Assembly: GCA_902702965.1 (NCBI GenBank)
Contig: CACRXP010000300.1
Span: 43,821-107,820 of the forward strand
Direction of reading: 5' to 3'
DNA: 64,000 nt
Origin: Spirometra erinaceieuropaei
Lineage: Eukaryota; Platyhelminthes; Cestoda; Diphyllobothriidea; Diphyllobothriidae
Shown here in pieces: positions 1 through 11,968 of this stretch. The translations under genes and the position numbers were made by a program. Below the pieces are notes generated by a model. It searched no databases. It had not been told where the DNA came from and saw only the letters and a program-made list of their open reading frames with translations. The number at the start of each line of letters is the position of its first letter. Position 1 is the stretch's first letter.

Positions 1-153
1 CTGAATGTGAGAAAATATTTCTTCTCCAACCGTGTCGTGGAACCGTGGAATAACCTGCCCGAGACGGTTGTTATGTCTCAATCTGTGGAGACATTTAAAT
101 GTCGGCTTGACAGATATATGCTGCAGCAACAAGCGGACTATGTGACTTTTTAA
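1..153 (+). pseudogene. 3' end of a CR1/Jockey-type LINE ORF2 (fragment)
   Basis: Frame 1 translates from the window edge to a stop at 151-153. It contains the pattern 'FFSNRVVEPWNNLPETVV' followed by 'VETFKCRLDRYM', the conserved C-terminal tail of ORF2 proteins in CR1/Jockey-type non-LTR retrotransposons. Only the last 50 residues are in the window. The following ~150 bp end in a short CTGACA repeat (about 288-310), which fits the microsatellite tail of such elements. Confidence 0.7.
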
Positions 154-469
154 CCATGTGACTAGTGAAATATGTGAATCAATGTATGCAGTCACTTAAT
201 GCTGTAATTTCTTCACATTTTTGCTTGTTTATCGATTTTTTATGTACAAATAGGGAGTTCAAAGGCGTAAGCCTATTTCCCTCAAATACACTGACACTGA
301 CACTGACAAGTAAGCAAACCTGTCCGTATTACAAGCAGCAATGCGCCAATCCACCGAACATCTAACGTTGGCCTAGCTGCTTACTCTAGTCATCACAAAA
401 GACCAAGAATTTGCGACGCCGTTTGCCAGGATTTGCAGAGATCTAACAGCCCTGTTGATATAGCGGCTT

Positions 470-508
470 AGAGAGAGAGAGGGAGGGAGAGAGAGAGAGA
501 GAGAGAGC
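470..508. repeat. GA-rich microsatellite
   Basis: Run of GA dinucleotides interrupted by GGGA units. Simple repeat, no coding potential. Confidence 0.9.
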
Positions 509-1511
509 AGACGCGGAGTTGTTCAAAGTTCCGGCATCGCCGTGAACTGCGCGGAGATCGCATATTCTATTATAATTGCACATAGCACCCCTCTTTGACT
601 CTCTCGTGTGCATGTCATGAAGTCCGCCGCTTGCTCACCTTACCATGATAACAGGTCAGGTGTTGGTTTTTTGACTGAAAGCAAGCAGTCTTGACAAAAA
701 ATCACAGTTTTTTCCTGTTTAAAGCGCTGCTATTCACCCAACCCGACGCCTAACGGGTCAATAAAACGTCCTCGCAGGACCTAACAACGAGGAAGGGAAG
801 TTCAAATACCACCATGCGCACAGTAAAATGATTGACACTCTGCGCGGAGCGGCTTGCACCGGGGCAAAGAAGTATACCATTAGTTCTGTGGTCGACAGTC
901 ATCAGTGGGATGCCTGGCGTCCTTGTTCACAACCCCGCTGACTTGAGGTCATTCAGTTTCACAGAGGGCGGTTCCAGGTCTGGAAGGTTGCAACCTGTAC
1001 GTAGGCATACATTCAGCTGTTCACAGTCGTCCATGCTCACTCGAACGTGCCCCCCCCTCGGTTGGAATCAAAGGCACCTACGCCGTCTCCTTCTCGGGCA
1101 TGACTTAACACTGTTGGCACACACCCTAGCCTCTCCAGTGGCCACTGTCACCGACCACAGTGCAGACTCCGAGTCCCCTGCACGATAAAATCCCTCAACC
1201 GCGAGTTGACTTGGTGAGTGTAGCCCCCCAACGTACTTCGCAGCTACAGTGGCTCAACCTGGTGATGATTCCCAACCTCCACTCAAACAACAAGAAGAAT
1301 CCTCGTCAGGATTTGTTTTTAATTAAAAAGAAAGTAAAAATAAGCGCACTCAGTGGATGTCTCCAAAACCGACGGTGTTGTAAAAACAGTATGAAAAGCA
1401 TCGGAAGGGTATCATAAGAAAGTAAAGAAAGAGTACTCCTTTTACTACAGCCATGCAGGGATGGGGGGTGTGTGGGTGACTCGGTTAAGCGCCAGTTTAG
1501 GTTGTCGTGAA
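509..1511. other. 3' flank of the GT61 gene, no gene seen
   Basis: Short overlapping open frames only, with no recognisable protein motif. It should contain the 3' untranslated region of the GT61 gene (minus strand), but I could not place a convincing polyadenylation signal. Confidence 0.5.
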
Positions 1512-2504
1512 TCACCTCTCTGACCGCGAGGTACAATGGATGAACTTTCTTTGAAACTTTGATATCGCTTCTGTGACAAGATCGGTCACGACGAGAGGTG
1601 GAATTCGAAGCGCTTCATCCGTCAGCTCCGTCTCCGGCGTGGATTTGCGCCACGAGACGTACACGTGATCCTTCCAACGTGCAATGGCCTCGAAGTCGAA
1701 GTTCTTGCCTTCTGAGGCCATTGGAAAGAGTTCAACTACAGCCGACTGGTGTGGCATGTACATGGCATGCGTCATGCCGGCTCCGTGGACACCTAGCAGG
1801 ATGTCTGCATTGCCCGTGAACTTCAACTGTTCCTGCATAGTCAGCTGATCCAGCTGGACGCCGACCACCGATTCCACCAGTGGGACCGTCTGACCGTCTG
1901 GCAGTGATACGGTTGCCTTCTGAAGGTGGTAGAGGATCTCCTGTTCATTGGCAAATTTGCGACCCACGGTACGCTGGCGCGGATGTGAGACGTAATTGCG
2001 TCGCAGAATGACAACTAGCCGCGGTCGACACCGACTGTGACTTGGGTTCTCACCGGCGGCCAATGGGACTACCGGCTGCACCTCCACACCATGCGAAGTG
2101 AGGAAATGGTCGCGAAATTCCTCAATCAGGTGGATGCGGGGTGTCTTTAGACGTGTCATGGGACTGTGGTAGCCGGGCGGACTCCAGACAGCCCGGTCTG
2201 CCAGGATGAGACGACCTCGCAGCCTCTTAGGATCGCCCTCAGGGTCTGGAATCGAGGGCAACATTGTGGGCCTCTGCGTGAAGACGGTGGGTCGGTACTG
2301 CCCAATTCGTGAGTATCCGCCAAACAGGGCCAACCAGACGCTGTCCAAGATGGCTGCCGGGTGAGCATCGATGAGGAGAACGTGTACATCCTGTGGACGG
2401 AGGCCCAAACGTCGAACTCCGAGGTAGGTGTTATACCACTCGGTTGTGCAGTGGTGAAGATTAACGTACTCAAACCTCTTTACTAGAAACACTGCTTTGA
2501 CCGA
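1512..2504 (-). CDS. GT61 beta-1,2-xylosyltransferase-like protein, exon 3 (catalytic part)
   Basis: Terminal exon, residues 200-529 of the model plus stop. The acceptor is a pyrimidine tract plus TTTCAG just upstream of 2504 on the minus strand. The exon is open in phase 0. Near its start is 'FEYVNLHHCTTEWYNTYL', which aligns with the 'YEYANLFHTVTDWYSAYV' block of plant N-glycan core beta-1,2-xylosyltransferase. 'RRNYVSHPR' (about 367-375) matches the 'RREDYLAHPR' block, and 'LLGVHGAGMTH' (about 435-445) is the GT61 signature. The last ~60 residues keep the 'FEAIARWKDHVY' pattern seen in the family. EOGT and POMGNT2 share the HGAG block but lack the other two, so the xylosyltransferase branch fits best. 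The protein presumably acts in the Golgi lumen, transferring xylose from UDP-xylose to the N-glycan core mannose; this is inferred from the family. No stop or frameshift is seen. Confidence 0.85.
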   Translation of the reverse strand, partial: SVKAVFLVKRFEYVNLHHCTTEWYNTYLGVRRLGLRPQDVHVLLIDAHPAAILDSVWLALFGGYSRIGQYRPTVFTQRPTMLPSIPDPEGDPKRLRGRLILADRAVWSPPGYHSPMTRLKTPRIHLIEEFRDHFLTSHGVEVQPVVPLAAGENPSHSRCRPRLVVILRRNYVSHPRQRTVGRKFANEQEILYHLQKATVSLPDGQTVPLVESVVGVQLDQLTMQEQLKFTGNADILLGVHGAGMTHAMYMPHQSAVVELFPMASEGKNFDFEAIARWKDHVYVSWRKSTPETELTDEALRIPPLVVTDLVTEAISKFQRKFIHCTSRSER

Positions 2505-2736
2505 CTGAAAGGGTGCAGAGGGGAATCAAAAGATGAAGCGGATATGTCCAGACTGGTAGAGAATACAAGATAATATCGATCCGCGCAGAGGATACAATAA
2601 ATAATTTCCCTAAATTCATGTCAGCCCAAATTATGGTCAGTCTAGGGCAGGAAATCTGTAAACGCAAGACGGGCGTCCAGAAAGGACCACAAGCGCGACC
2701 GCCATATAGGGGGAACTCGAACTGGTAGCCGTGAGC

Positions 2737-3730
2737 TACAGTGCGTGACCGATCTCATGAAATGTTGGCCAAAATTCTGCAATGCATTTCTGATTAGGAA
2801 GGATTACTAAAGTTGAGCTGTTATACTGATTACCATGCAGCATAACCCTATAACATTTTGGACCCGTCAGGATGTCGGCTTTTGAATGCACGTCTTTTTG
2901 ACTTCCTGCAGAAACCACACTAGGCAGAAAATGATTACTTAAGTAGCATGCATTTTTCCTATTGATTTTCGATGGTCTTATAAATTCAAATATATTTAGA
3001 AATCACGTACAAAAATATGCATTCTTTTGCTCATTTGGTAGGAAATCACATTGTCTTCATAGTTTATGCCCGAAGAAAGTGTGTATTTAGGTTTTAAAAA
3101 AGTTTCCCAATTCCCGAATAATTTTCGGCCCGATCTGCCATGGCATCAGCGTTTAGCAATTTCAGTCTACAATGTTCATGCTTTCCGCGTAAGGAAAATC
3201 ATATATTTCCCTATCCCTTTAAGAAGATACCATATAGATTTCATGAAATTTCGCAATGGATTCGGACTGTGTTGTACATTTCATGAAGAGCATTAGTAAA
3301 CGGACATGTGCCATCTTGCATGCATGGACATCGCACGGTCTTAAAAATCTTATAATTAGAAACTTTTTTAAAACCAAAATATACACTTTCTTCGGGTATA
3401 AAATATGAAGACAATGTGAGTTGCTACCAAATGAACAAAGGAACGCATATTTTTGTGCATGTCCTCCATAAAATAAATTTTAATTTATAGGACCATTGAA
3501 AATCAATAGGAAAAATGCATGCTACCTAAGTAGTCATTTTATACCGAGTATGGTTTCAGCAGGAGGTCAAAAAGAAGTGCATTCAAAAGCCGACATCCTG
3601 GCGAGTCCAAAAGGTTATAGGGTTATGCTGCATGGTAATCAGTATAACAATCCCGCTTAAGTAATCCTTCCTAATCGGAAACGCATCCAGAATTTTGGCC
3701 AACATTTCATGAGATCGGTCACGCACTGTA
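2737..3730. mobile_element. Foldback MITE, subfamily 2 (copy A)
   Basis: Begins TACAGTGCGTGACCGATCTC and ends with the reverse complement (GAGATCGGTCACGCACTGTA). Arms of roughly 350 bp are inverted copies flanking a ~250-bp single-copy centre. No transposase ORF. Terminal TA suggests a Tc1/mariner-type TA target. Shared blocks include TCATGAAATG near the tip and GCATGC..TTAAGTAGT in the arm. Confidence 0.85.
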
Positions 3731-4434
3731 GATCCGGATGCTCTGTGCACAATGGAAAAGCCAGGATTTTGGAGAAAGTTTGTCATGCCAACTTCTAAAC
3801 GCATTACCAGCAAGTCATCATGCGCGTGAAGAACGCCTACGGTGTGATAATCAATAACAACCCTGACCAAGACTCGCATTGCGGAAAAAAACGCGTCGAA
3901 GGCACCCACTGGGCGTTGTCATGTTGTCTTGTTCATTCCTGGCCTTTGTAGACTACGTTCCAGTAACATTCACTCTTTCTCCTAGCGATGAAATACAATT
4001 AAAAAAATGCAAAAGGCAATCCGAAAGTTGAGCAAAGAAGAATCAAATGTCCTGTAGCATGCAGGCTACCTTCCGTCCGGCGTGTGATAACTTGCTGAAA
4101 GGAAGGCTACACTCGGTCCGCCAAGAACAAAGTAAATGTGCACATAAAACCTGAGGATACATAAGTTGAATAAACATATTTTTATATGTTTAGTGTCGAA
4201 AAAGTTCTGGCCATAGTCAAAGCTTTCAAGTGTCACGTTCAAAGACAAAAAAGTTGTGGCAATTGCATGCAACCATGAGACTTTCTGGTCGTACATCCTA
4301 CAATTTCATTCTAAATATCTGCCGGCAAGGGACACCAACGGAATCAAGGACCCGTATTTCCATTACATATTAACAATTGGTGTTGGACTTTGAAGCAGCT
4401 GGAAGCATTTTGTATACAGGCCTGGGCCATTAAG

Positions 4435-5408
4435 TACAGTAGATGTGCTAACTCATGAAATGTCAACCAACATTTCGAAATGCGTTCTCGTTGTAAAACT
4501 AATCATGATGCAGCATAAATATATAATGGTCCAGTTACCTCGCGGAGTCGGCTTTCGAAAGAATTTATTTTCGGCTGCATGCAGGATCCAGACTCTGCAA
4601 AAAAATGACTGCTTAGTAGCATGCAATTTTCTCATTGATTTTCAATGCCCTTGAAAATTCAATTATATTTCATGGAAAACATGCATAAAAATAGTCAATC
4701 TTTACTTATTCTGTAGAAAATCACGTCTTCTTCCAATTTAATACTCAAAAGAAGAGTATAATTCGGTTTTAAAAAAAGCTTTTAATTGTGAGATTTTTTA
4801 ATACCGCTAAATGGCCGTTCATGAAACGTCATGTATCTGCATTTACGAATGTGGCTTGTAAAGTTAACAATATTGCTCAAATCCACTGCTTAATTTTATG
4901 AACCTCATATGGTCTCCTCTTTACACCGTAGAGCAATGCACGGTTTTCCGTACACGGAAAATATACAGCTTGTAGTTTTGAAACCCTGAATGCAAGTGTA
5001 ACAGCAGGTCGAGTTCAAAATTATTCGGGAATTAGAAAAGTTTTTTAAAACCGAATTATACTCTTCTTTTGAGAATGAAATTGGAAGAAGACGTGATTTT
5101 CTACCGAATAAGTAAAAGAATGAATATTTTTACGCATGTTTTCCATGAAGCATAATTAATTTTCAAGGGCATCGAAAATCAATGAGAAAATTGCATGCCA
5201 CTTAAGCAGTCATTTTTTTGCAGAGTCTGGATCTTGCATGCAGCCGAAAATAAGTTCTTTCGATAGCCGACACCCTGAGGTAACTGGATCATTATAGATT
5301 TATGCTGCATCATGATAAGTTTTACAACACTACTTAATTTATCTTTTCGAACCGAGAACGCATTTCGAAATTTTGGTTGACATTTCATGAATTAGCACAT
5401 CTACTGTA
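4435..5408. mobile_element. Foldback MITE, subfamily 1 (copy B)
   Basis: Begins TACAGTAGATGTGCTAACTC and ends CACATCTACTGTA. The two ~360-bp arms are near-perfect inverted copies. The left arm lacks about 25 bp present in the right arm (around 4493), showing a later deletion. The centre (~4795-5040) is non-palindromic and in the opposite orientation to copy D. Confidence 0.88.
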
Positions 5409-6320
5409 GATACGGTGCACAAACGCATTTTGCACGTCCATGGGGTTTTCGAAGAAGACCTGAGAATGAACTTCACAGAACCCGCTTTCAATTGAACAGA
5501 AAAAGTAACCCCGCAATGACTACTTCCGACTCCCTCCAGTACGTCACTTACTTATTCTTCCTTGCCAACCGTTGTTGCCTTTTCGTGTGCACTGGTGCAG
5601 GGTTCTATCGGCCTGATTTTCAGTAGTCTTACCTCGTTGGATCCTAAATTGACACAAGTAGTTGCCTGGAGCGAGGTAAGTTGGTACCACCCAACCGAAA
5701 TCACTTCGGCAACCTGATACTCACCGCCGAGTCACCGCCTTGCAATACTGCTACATATTCAACACGACGAAGGAGGGAGGTGAGTATGAGTATGCTCCGA
5801 TAGCGGTGCACTTTGCATAGACGTGAAGAATTGAGCTAAACGTTCTGGCAACCCTGTTGTTTACTCCACCCAACCCTTGCCTCGCACCAATTTATCTTCT
5901 ATGACTCCATGTACCTGTGCCCTGGACAGGGGTCGCACCTCGGCAAATAAAGGCAGCCGCTGGGAACTCTTTCCTATGCGATGAAGTTTTGTGTGCTTTT
6001 TTGTACCAAATTTTCCCTCTCCGGGCCTGTTGTGTGGCTTCAATCAATGCTATGAGACATCCGTATTACCAGAAAGGGGGGATTCCACAAGTCGCTGTCT
6101 TATTCAGATTTTTTTGGTAAACTTCCAGGTGGTGCAGTCATGTTTAAACTCTGGGGAGTTTGACCTTGACATAATTGGAAAGAACTTAGCTTCGACGGCC
6201 TGGTATGCGTTGGCACTTCTCGGACACCTGGTTGGCTGACGGTAGGTGCGTTTGCGCTCCCCCTGGGTATATAGGTCATGAGCACGGCTCCCCAATCGTT
6301 CATGTCTTTTTTACCCGCTG
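5409..6320. other. Intronic stretch, nothing recognised
   Basis: No protein motif, RNA gene or clear repeat boundary seen. The last ~200 bp may be the degraded start of the ~450-bp repeat annotated next. Confidence 0.4.
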
Positions 6321-6329
6321 TGGTGCTGT

Positions 6330-6670
6330 TCCTGTTGGTTAGAATCCTGGTCAAGTGCTTGTTGTGAACCAGGGAATGCGGCGGTACGCCCAGGTGCGGG
6401 TCCGTCCGTGCCAGCCACTTACGCCCTCCTTCACCTCCCGTCTTCTTGACTATGTCCTGACACTAAGGTCAGGTGGGGAGGAGATAGTGCAGTAGATGCT
6501 GTGCAAGTCCACAACCACTATAAACTAACTCACGCACAAGTCCCTGTGTCTTCTCCATTTTGCTGTGGAGCCCAGGGTGGACATCGTCGGACACGACGGT
6601 CGAACTGTCTTCGTCGTTGTTGTCGTGTGTGTATGTCCCCAACACGGGGGCCGAATCGGATTTTTAGATC
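6330..6670 (+). repeat. ~450-bp interspersed repeat, family B (copy 1, partial)
   Basis: Shares blocks with copies near 10.5, 30.2, 46.1-47.3, 52.7 and 61.2 kb: a segment like AATCCTGGTCAAGTG, then GTGGTACGCC, then 'GTAGATGCTGTGCAAGTC', 'ACTATAAACTAA', TTCACGC and 'GACGGTCGAACTGTC'. Class unknown; no ORF or tRNA-like head seen. Confidence 0.6.
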
Positions 6671-6739
6671 GAAACAGCAGTTAAAGATCCCGAACACCTA
6701 CGTCCCACAATCAGTGGGCAGACGGAGTGTCTATGTCAT

Positions 6740-6935
6740 ACAGAAGATGGGTGACCGGTGAGCGCGTACGGCAGAAACATTATTCCACGGGCAGTGGCGA
6801 TAAACAACACTACAAACACGCATTGAAAAGCTCCCTCAAACGCCTTTTAAGTAACCAAAAGGCGTGGGAAAAGCTTGCACGAAGCGAGTGGTCTACTGAA
6901 TGGTCTGAGTAGGGGGAAAACAATAGACACGAAGG
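6740..6935 (+). pseudogene. RTE-type LINE C-terminal fragment
   Basis: Translates to 'HYKHALKSSLKRLLSNQKAW' followed by 'EKLARSEW', matching the 'RYKDTLKASLKxxNINPESWEDLAxDRPAW' tail of RTE-like ORF2 proteins in flatworms. Only this tail is present. Confidence 0.6.
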
Positions 6936-7059
6936 ACTGCCGCATAAAAATGCCACCAACGGCTGCCGAGGGCTGAGACTCACTGTAATGTCAACAGACG
7001 TAACCCCCGCATCTGCAGAACAAAATTACAATGAAAAAATCGGTAACAATCGGGAGATG

Positions 7060-7548
7060 GCACCTAAAAAAATTCGCCTAACCAAAGCAGCCTGTCTTAC
7101 GGGACATCTGGTAATAGGGGTTTTATGGTTGGTGGCTGGTCGGGATGTACGATACTAGCCGACGGAAAGGCTTAGTTGAACAGGTGAATGATCGAAGTTG
7201 GCCCGTTCTCCGTTCCGTTTTTACAAAATGGGTCGCCAAAGCAGTATAGTGGTAACGGACGAATGGAAGGCGTATAATCGTCTTCCCTCAGAAGGTTATC
7301 TACACTTCTCTGTTAACCACTCAAAGAACTTCAAGGACCTTACCACCGGACGGCACACCAATGCCACTGAGGCATACTGGAGTAGACTGAAAAGGAAACT
7401 CCACGAGGGAGACCCTGTATGTGGTCGAGCTGTGTGGGCTCACATAGAAGATGCATAGTAGCGTCTTTGGTTTGGCCCCAATGCCATGTCTTTGACAGAC
7501 GCCTGGGAAATGTTCCTGTCCCATGTTGTGCAGACTTATCCAATTTAA
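7060..7548 (+). pseudogene. Merlin (IS1595/ISXO2-like) transposase remnant
   Basis: The segment 7198-7458 encodes 'SIVVTDEWKAYNRLPSEGY' followed by 'VNHSKNFKDLTTGRHTNATE' and 'YWSRLKRKL', the DDE core of Merlin transposases ('TDEWRAYNxLxxxGYxHxTVNHSxNFVDPxTGxHTQxIE'). Two consecutive TAG codons at 7456-7461 are followed in the same frame by 'RLWFGPNAMSLTDAWEMFLS' and a stop near 7548, so the tail is still readable. Upstream, 'LVEQVNDRSWPVLRSVFTKW' is in another frame. This is a dead copy with at least two frameshifts and two stops. Confidence 0.75.
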
Positions 7549-8690
7549 AAGTGATTTTGTTTTGTAATATACTGCCATAATGCGAATGTATGCCGTATAA
7601 TCAGGTGTACGTGTGTAACGATGGGGAAGGTTGGCTAAAAGCGACCATCGTCCATGTAACCTCCTGCGATGCTCGTTCGGCCAACCCATATAAGGCCGTC
7701 GAGGAAAGTCCAAGTAGTGCGCGAAAGTAGGACTGCAACCGCTGATATAGTCTGAAGGAAAATGAGTCCACTGTTAAAGGTATTATTTCTAGGTAACGGA
7801 TTTTTTGGGTGCAATCTCCCGATTGTTCCCGAAAAGTCACTGTGGACACCCGTCCGCCTGTCACGAACTGCTGCATTCTGGGCTCGCCTTGATCAGCCAT
7901 TGTAGATGACGCAAGAAGAGCTCCGTCAGAACATAAAGGAATACCCACTAGCACCAGAAGTTCATCCATGGTGTCAAAGTGTTCATATTATCGCCACGCA
8001 TTTCACTCGCGCATGGACTTGGTAGGTTACCCGTAAGTGCATCATATTTCACCGGAGAACCGGGATCCATTGCATGAATCTTAACCGACCTTGGCATTTG
8101 GCCACCGCATGGACTTACATGACCCCATACGCACACAGGAAAACTTGCGATGCAACAATACACAGTCCGGATCTGCGCACGGTCTCTCTCTCTCTCTCAC
8201 GCTCATCACGAAGATCCACTTGGGCTGCCCATTACTTCATACAAGCAGCAACGAAATCACGCAGGACTCGCGGAAGAACCACGCGATGCAACCAGCAGGA
8301 GAAACGCCGAGCGTGAGAATGAGCTCATTCCACCTATGTGTACACTATGTTTTATAGTGAAATCAGCTCGAGGGAAGTTAAGGACAAGTAAGCAGGTGTC
8401 ACAGTTAGATGGAAGATGGTACGCCATGTCAATCAGTGTGTCAACTAACATCATCAGTAATCACTATGGCAAATCCGAAACTCTATAAACTAAAGCGACG
8501 TGCTCGGATAGGTAGCTTGGAAGGTTATGGACTGATGGAATGACTAGGACGTAATCGGGGCTGAGAGGTAGAATGTAGTAATGGTTGGACTGACTTATGT
8601 GCCCGCCTAAACAGGGCATGGGAATACGAGCGGTTGCCCAAGTAGTAAAGGTGGACATTCTCATAATTCCGGAAAGACAGATACTTCCGC
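7549..8690. other. Intronic stretch, nothing recognised
   Basis: Short open frames only. A small CT microsatellite lies near 8183-8200. No motif recognised. Confidence 0.4.
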
Positions 8691-8895
8691 GTACTAACCC
8701 CAACAGCAACCTTAATATAAAACTAAGCCGTTGCCCTAGTCTTAACTCTAACCTCACCCCGAACCTTGACTATGCAGTTAACAGCAGACCTAACCGTGAC
8801 CGTAAACTTGACCCTGACATGCCTGACCGTTAACTGTAGATCTAGCCTTAGACCTAATCCTTAACCTGACCATAACCCTAACCTTAAACCTGACT
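8690..8895. repeat. Degenerate interstitial telomere-like repeat
   Basis: About 200 bp of degenerate CCTAAC/CTTAAC/CCTGAC hexamers, including ATAACCCTAACC, related to the (TTAGGG)n telomere repeat on the minus strand. Confidence 0.7.
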
Positions 8896-9326
8896 TGGTG
8901 GCTACGAAGGGGAACTTGAAGCCCGTTTCGAAGTTGCGGGCCGTCATTTACGATAATTCGCCGCCTCGTCAGACGGGCAGTTTATGTTTGTTGTATGCAC
9001 CGTCCGCGCATGTGTTCCGGTCTGGCCGGTGTAGTTACTTTTGCTCCGTGACACCGCCATACACAACCCTCACCAGAGAGGAAGCGATCTCGGATGTTGC
9101 ACGCCTCACACAGAGGGGAAGAATTTCCACGGGATAGAGTTGACTGGATGGATTCGGGCAGTGTTAATATCTCATCTTCACAGAGCACACGGGCGTCACC
9201 CTTCGCACGTCCACGGAGAATGATGAAAAATGAGATCGCGTCGTCCCAGTCCGATTCGGCCCACTTTTTGCCGCCGTTTGGATACGCAAATTTACCTCCT
9301 ATCACAAGTACGCCGAGCTTCCTTCG

Positions 9327-10085
9327 CACAGTAGGTGGGCTAACTCATGAAATGTCAACCAAAATTCCGAAATGCGTTTTCGTTTCGGAAAGACTAATTA
9401 AGTAGGGTTGCAAAACAGATTATCGTGCAGCGTCATTCTATAATAATTCAATTACCTCGAATAATTCCCGAATAAGTTGAACCCCGACCTGCCGTTACAC
9501 TTGCATTCAAGACTTAAAAAATACTAGCTGCACACTTTTTCGTGTATGGAAAACCATAGATTTCTATACGGTATTAACAGGAGACCATAAGGGATTCAGA
9601 AAATTTAGCAGTGGATTTAAGACATGTAGTTAAATTTGCGAGCCGCATCGATAAAGGCAGAGACATGACGTTTAATGATCGGCCATTTAACGGTGTTAAA
9701 AAATCTCACAATTGGAAAATTTTTGAAAGTCGAATTACATCCTTCCTTCGTTTATAAAAATGGAAGAAGTAATTTTCTACCGACAGAACAGAAGAGTGAA
9801 TATTTTTATGCAAGCTTTCCATGAAATATAATTGAATTTTTACGGGCATCGAAAACCAATGAGAAAAATGTATGCTGCTTGAGTAGCCCTGTTCTGCAGA
9901 GTATGATTTTCGCATGTAGTCGGAAAGAAATTCGTTCGAGAGACAGTATCTTGAGATAACGGAATTATTATAGAATTATGCTGCTCGATGATTAGTTTTA
10001 CAATCCTACTTAATTAATCCTTTCGAAACGAAGATGCATTTGAGAAAATTCAGTTGACATTTCATGAGTTAGCCCACTTACTGTA
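9327..10085. mobile_element. Foldback MITE, subfamily 1 (copy C, internally deleted)
   Basis: Begins CACAGTAGGTGGGCTAACTC and ends GAGTTAGCCCACTTACTGTA. The left arm stops after ~140 bp (CAATTACCTCG) and continues directly with the centre (AATAATTCCCG), so ~240 bp of the left arm has been lost while the right arm is intact. Confidence 0.82.
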
Positions 10086-10539
10086 GGTGCGTGCAACAAC
10101 AGTTAAAATGAGGCCCTCGCAGCCATGGACATCGTCGGCAGTGACGGTCAAGTTGTCGTAATGAGGCCACAAGAAGCCTACTGCTGACATAACAGAAGAC
10201 AGCGCTACTTCAGTTCTTCGATCTTCCAATGCGTGATGAGTCTCTCATGTATGCAGGAAGCATATTTTCTGATAATACTGGTACACTACTTGGTGACCAA
10301 ACCATGTGTGGTCAAGGTGCATGGACTGTTCTAAATCCGTCTGACACTGCTTTCAATACCAACGCCAGATCTAATGGCTTCCTGTTAGTGTGGCCTTTAC
10401 CACACTATCATGAACGTGAGGCCTCAGATGCCAGCTTATTTCTGTCAAACTCTGTCCGTACGAAGCACACATAGGCGAGTTGTCCAGCCTTTTCAGCCAC
10501 TGCGACTTAGCCCGCTTTCGGTCGGCTTGACTTCGACTT

Positions 10540-10735
10540 GTCATCGGTGTAAGGTGAGTGAGTGAGGAGGGAGAGTGCGCGTGTGGTAGATGCTGCGCAA
10601 GTCTTCATCACTATAAACTAATTCACGCGTAAAATCACTGGCGCCGATCCCACTCCGTAGGGCATACAACAAATGTCGTCGCTTGCATCAACCGAACTCC
10701 CAGTGACGTTTCTCGTGAAACACTGATCTAAATTT
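10540..10735 (+). repeat. ~450-bp repeat, family B (copy 2, partial)
   Basis: Contains GTAGATGCTGCGCAAGTC, then ACTATAAACTAATTCACGCG, as in the other family B copies; the 5' part is missing. Confidence 0.6.
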
Positions 10736-11300
10736 AGAAACCTGACCTCGGTTAGGGAAGGTCACTTACTTGGCGTTGCTATAATGATTGACACGCAGCA
10801 TAATCCCAAGAAACTTCAGTCACTACAACATGCAGGCCTTTGCATACTTGCTTTTCGGGTGGCTGCAGAAATCACACTCTGCTAGAACGACTAATTCAGT
10901 TGTATTAGTTGCGAATCGATTTTGGATGTCCTAATAAAACCCAGAATATCTCAAAAGAATCATGCATAAGAATATTCTCTTTGTGTCCATTTGAAAAGTA
11001 TATATGCGATTGTGAGCTTTTAAGACAATGAAATGTCTACTCCAATATTATCGTATCTGTCCGATTGGTAATCCTTCTTATTAAGTGTACAACGTGGCTC
11101 ATAAAAACTACAACATGCTATGAGCCCTGTGTGGTACTCTTGATAATGGCAGATGAGAAGTGAACAGTTTGTGGTTTTGGGATCTTAAACGCGAATGCAT
11201 CGACAGGCCATGCCAACAATCATTATTAGGGCATTTGGGAACTTTTTCGAAAACGAGGAAGTACAGTTCCTTCGAGTACAGAATTCGACTGACTGAGTGA
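10735..11300. mobile_element. Foldback-like element, subfamily 3 (copy 1, diverged)
   Basis: Shares long stretches with 13230-13750, for example 'GGGTGGCTGCAGAA' followed by 'CACTCTGCTAGAACGACTA', and follows the general MITE arm layout (GCATAATC, GCAGAA, ACTACTTNA). Less palindromic and more diverged than subfamilies 1 and 2. Confidence 0.55.
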
Positions 11301-11693
11301 AGCCGATACTCTGGTGCACTTTTTCGCGACAACAGAGTGTATCCTTCTCGCTGCAATAGACACGTTCAGCTTAAAGGTATCATGACGTACTGGAGGTCGT
11401 GGCTTAAAGTGTTCCTATTGTTTCCGATGGCCATCATTGCGGTGCCTGACGACTTCCTTCAATACCCCACTGCGTCAAGGTCATTTTCACTGTCAAGGGG
11501 CAGTTTCGGACGCTCAGTCTGACCGGCTTCAGCTGGGACACGCTGTGCACAGACAGCCACAGTCGCCAATCCACCTGTTGAACACACCATCCCCCGGCTA
11601 GTGCAACACACACTAAGCGAATAACAACTGAGTTTGCCCCACAAACACATTAAAGTAACTGTCATTACTCGTCTCACGCTCGCAGGCATGACT

Positions 11694-11968
11694 CGACATG
11701 GTTCAGCGGTTAGGGGTGTTGAACTTCCAACCAACAGGTCGCGGGATCGAGCTCCAGGTGTTCCACACCTCGGGTTTGGGTAGGACTGGCTGACGACGGC
11801 TAATAAGCCAGAAATTTTTATTCCCATCTCCCTTGTCTTTCTCGGTAATGTTACTCTGCCTATAGCATGCGCCGCTGTGCAGCTGCTGCTTGTACTCGTG
11901 AGAGAGCCAGTAAGGCACAAAGGGACGAGCGAGTTCCGTAACACGATCGGCGAGCTCCCCTCTACCAC
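11694..11968 (+). mobile_element. tRNA-derived SINE (copy S1)
   Basis: Starts with a tRNA-like A-box region (GGTTCAGCGGTTAGGGGTG), an anticodon-arm-like AACTTCCAAC and a B-box-like 'GGGATCGAGCTCC'. A shared body follows: 'GGTTTGGGTAGGACTGGCTG', ACGACGGCTAATAAGCCAGAAA, CATGCGCCGCTGTG, GAGTTCCGTAA. It ends CCCCTCTACCA. Same family as copies near 26.5, 47.6, 54.1-54.9 and 63.5 kb. Confidence 0.8.

Noticed and set aside
4435..5408. Long inverted repeat as a replication origin or virus-like hairpin
   Set aside because: Many dispersed copies with TA flanks and no ORF fit a foldback MITE better.
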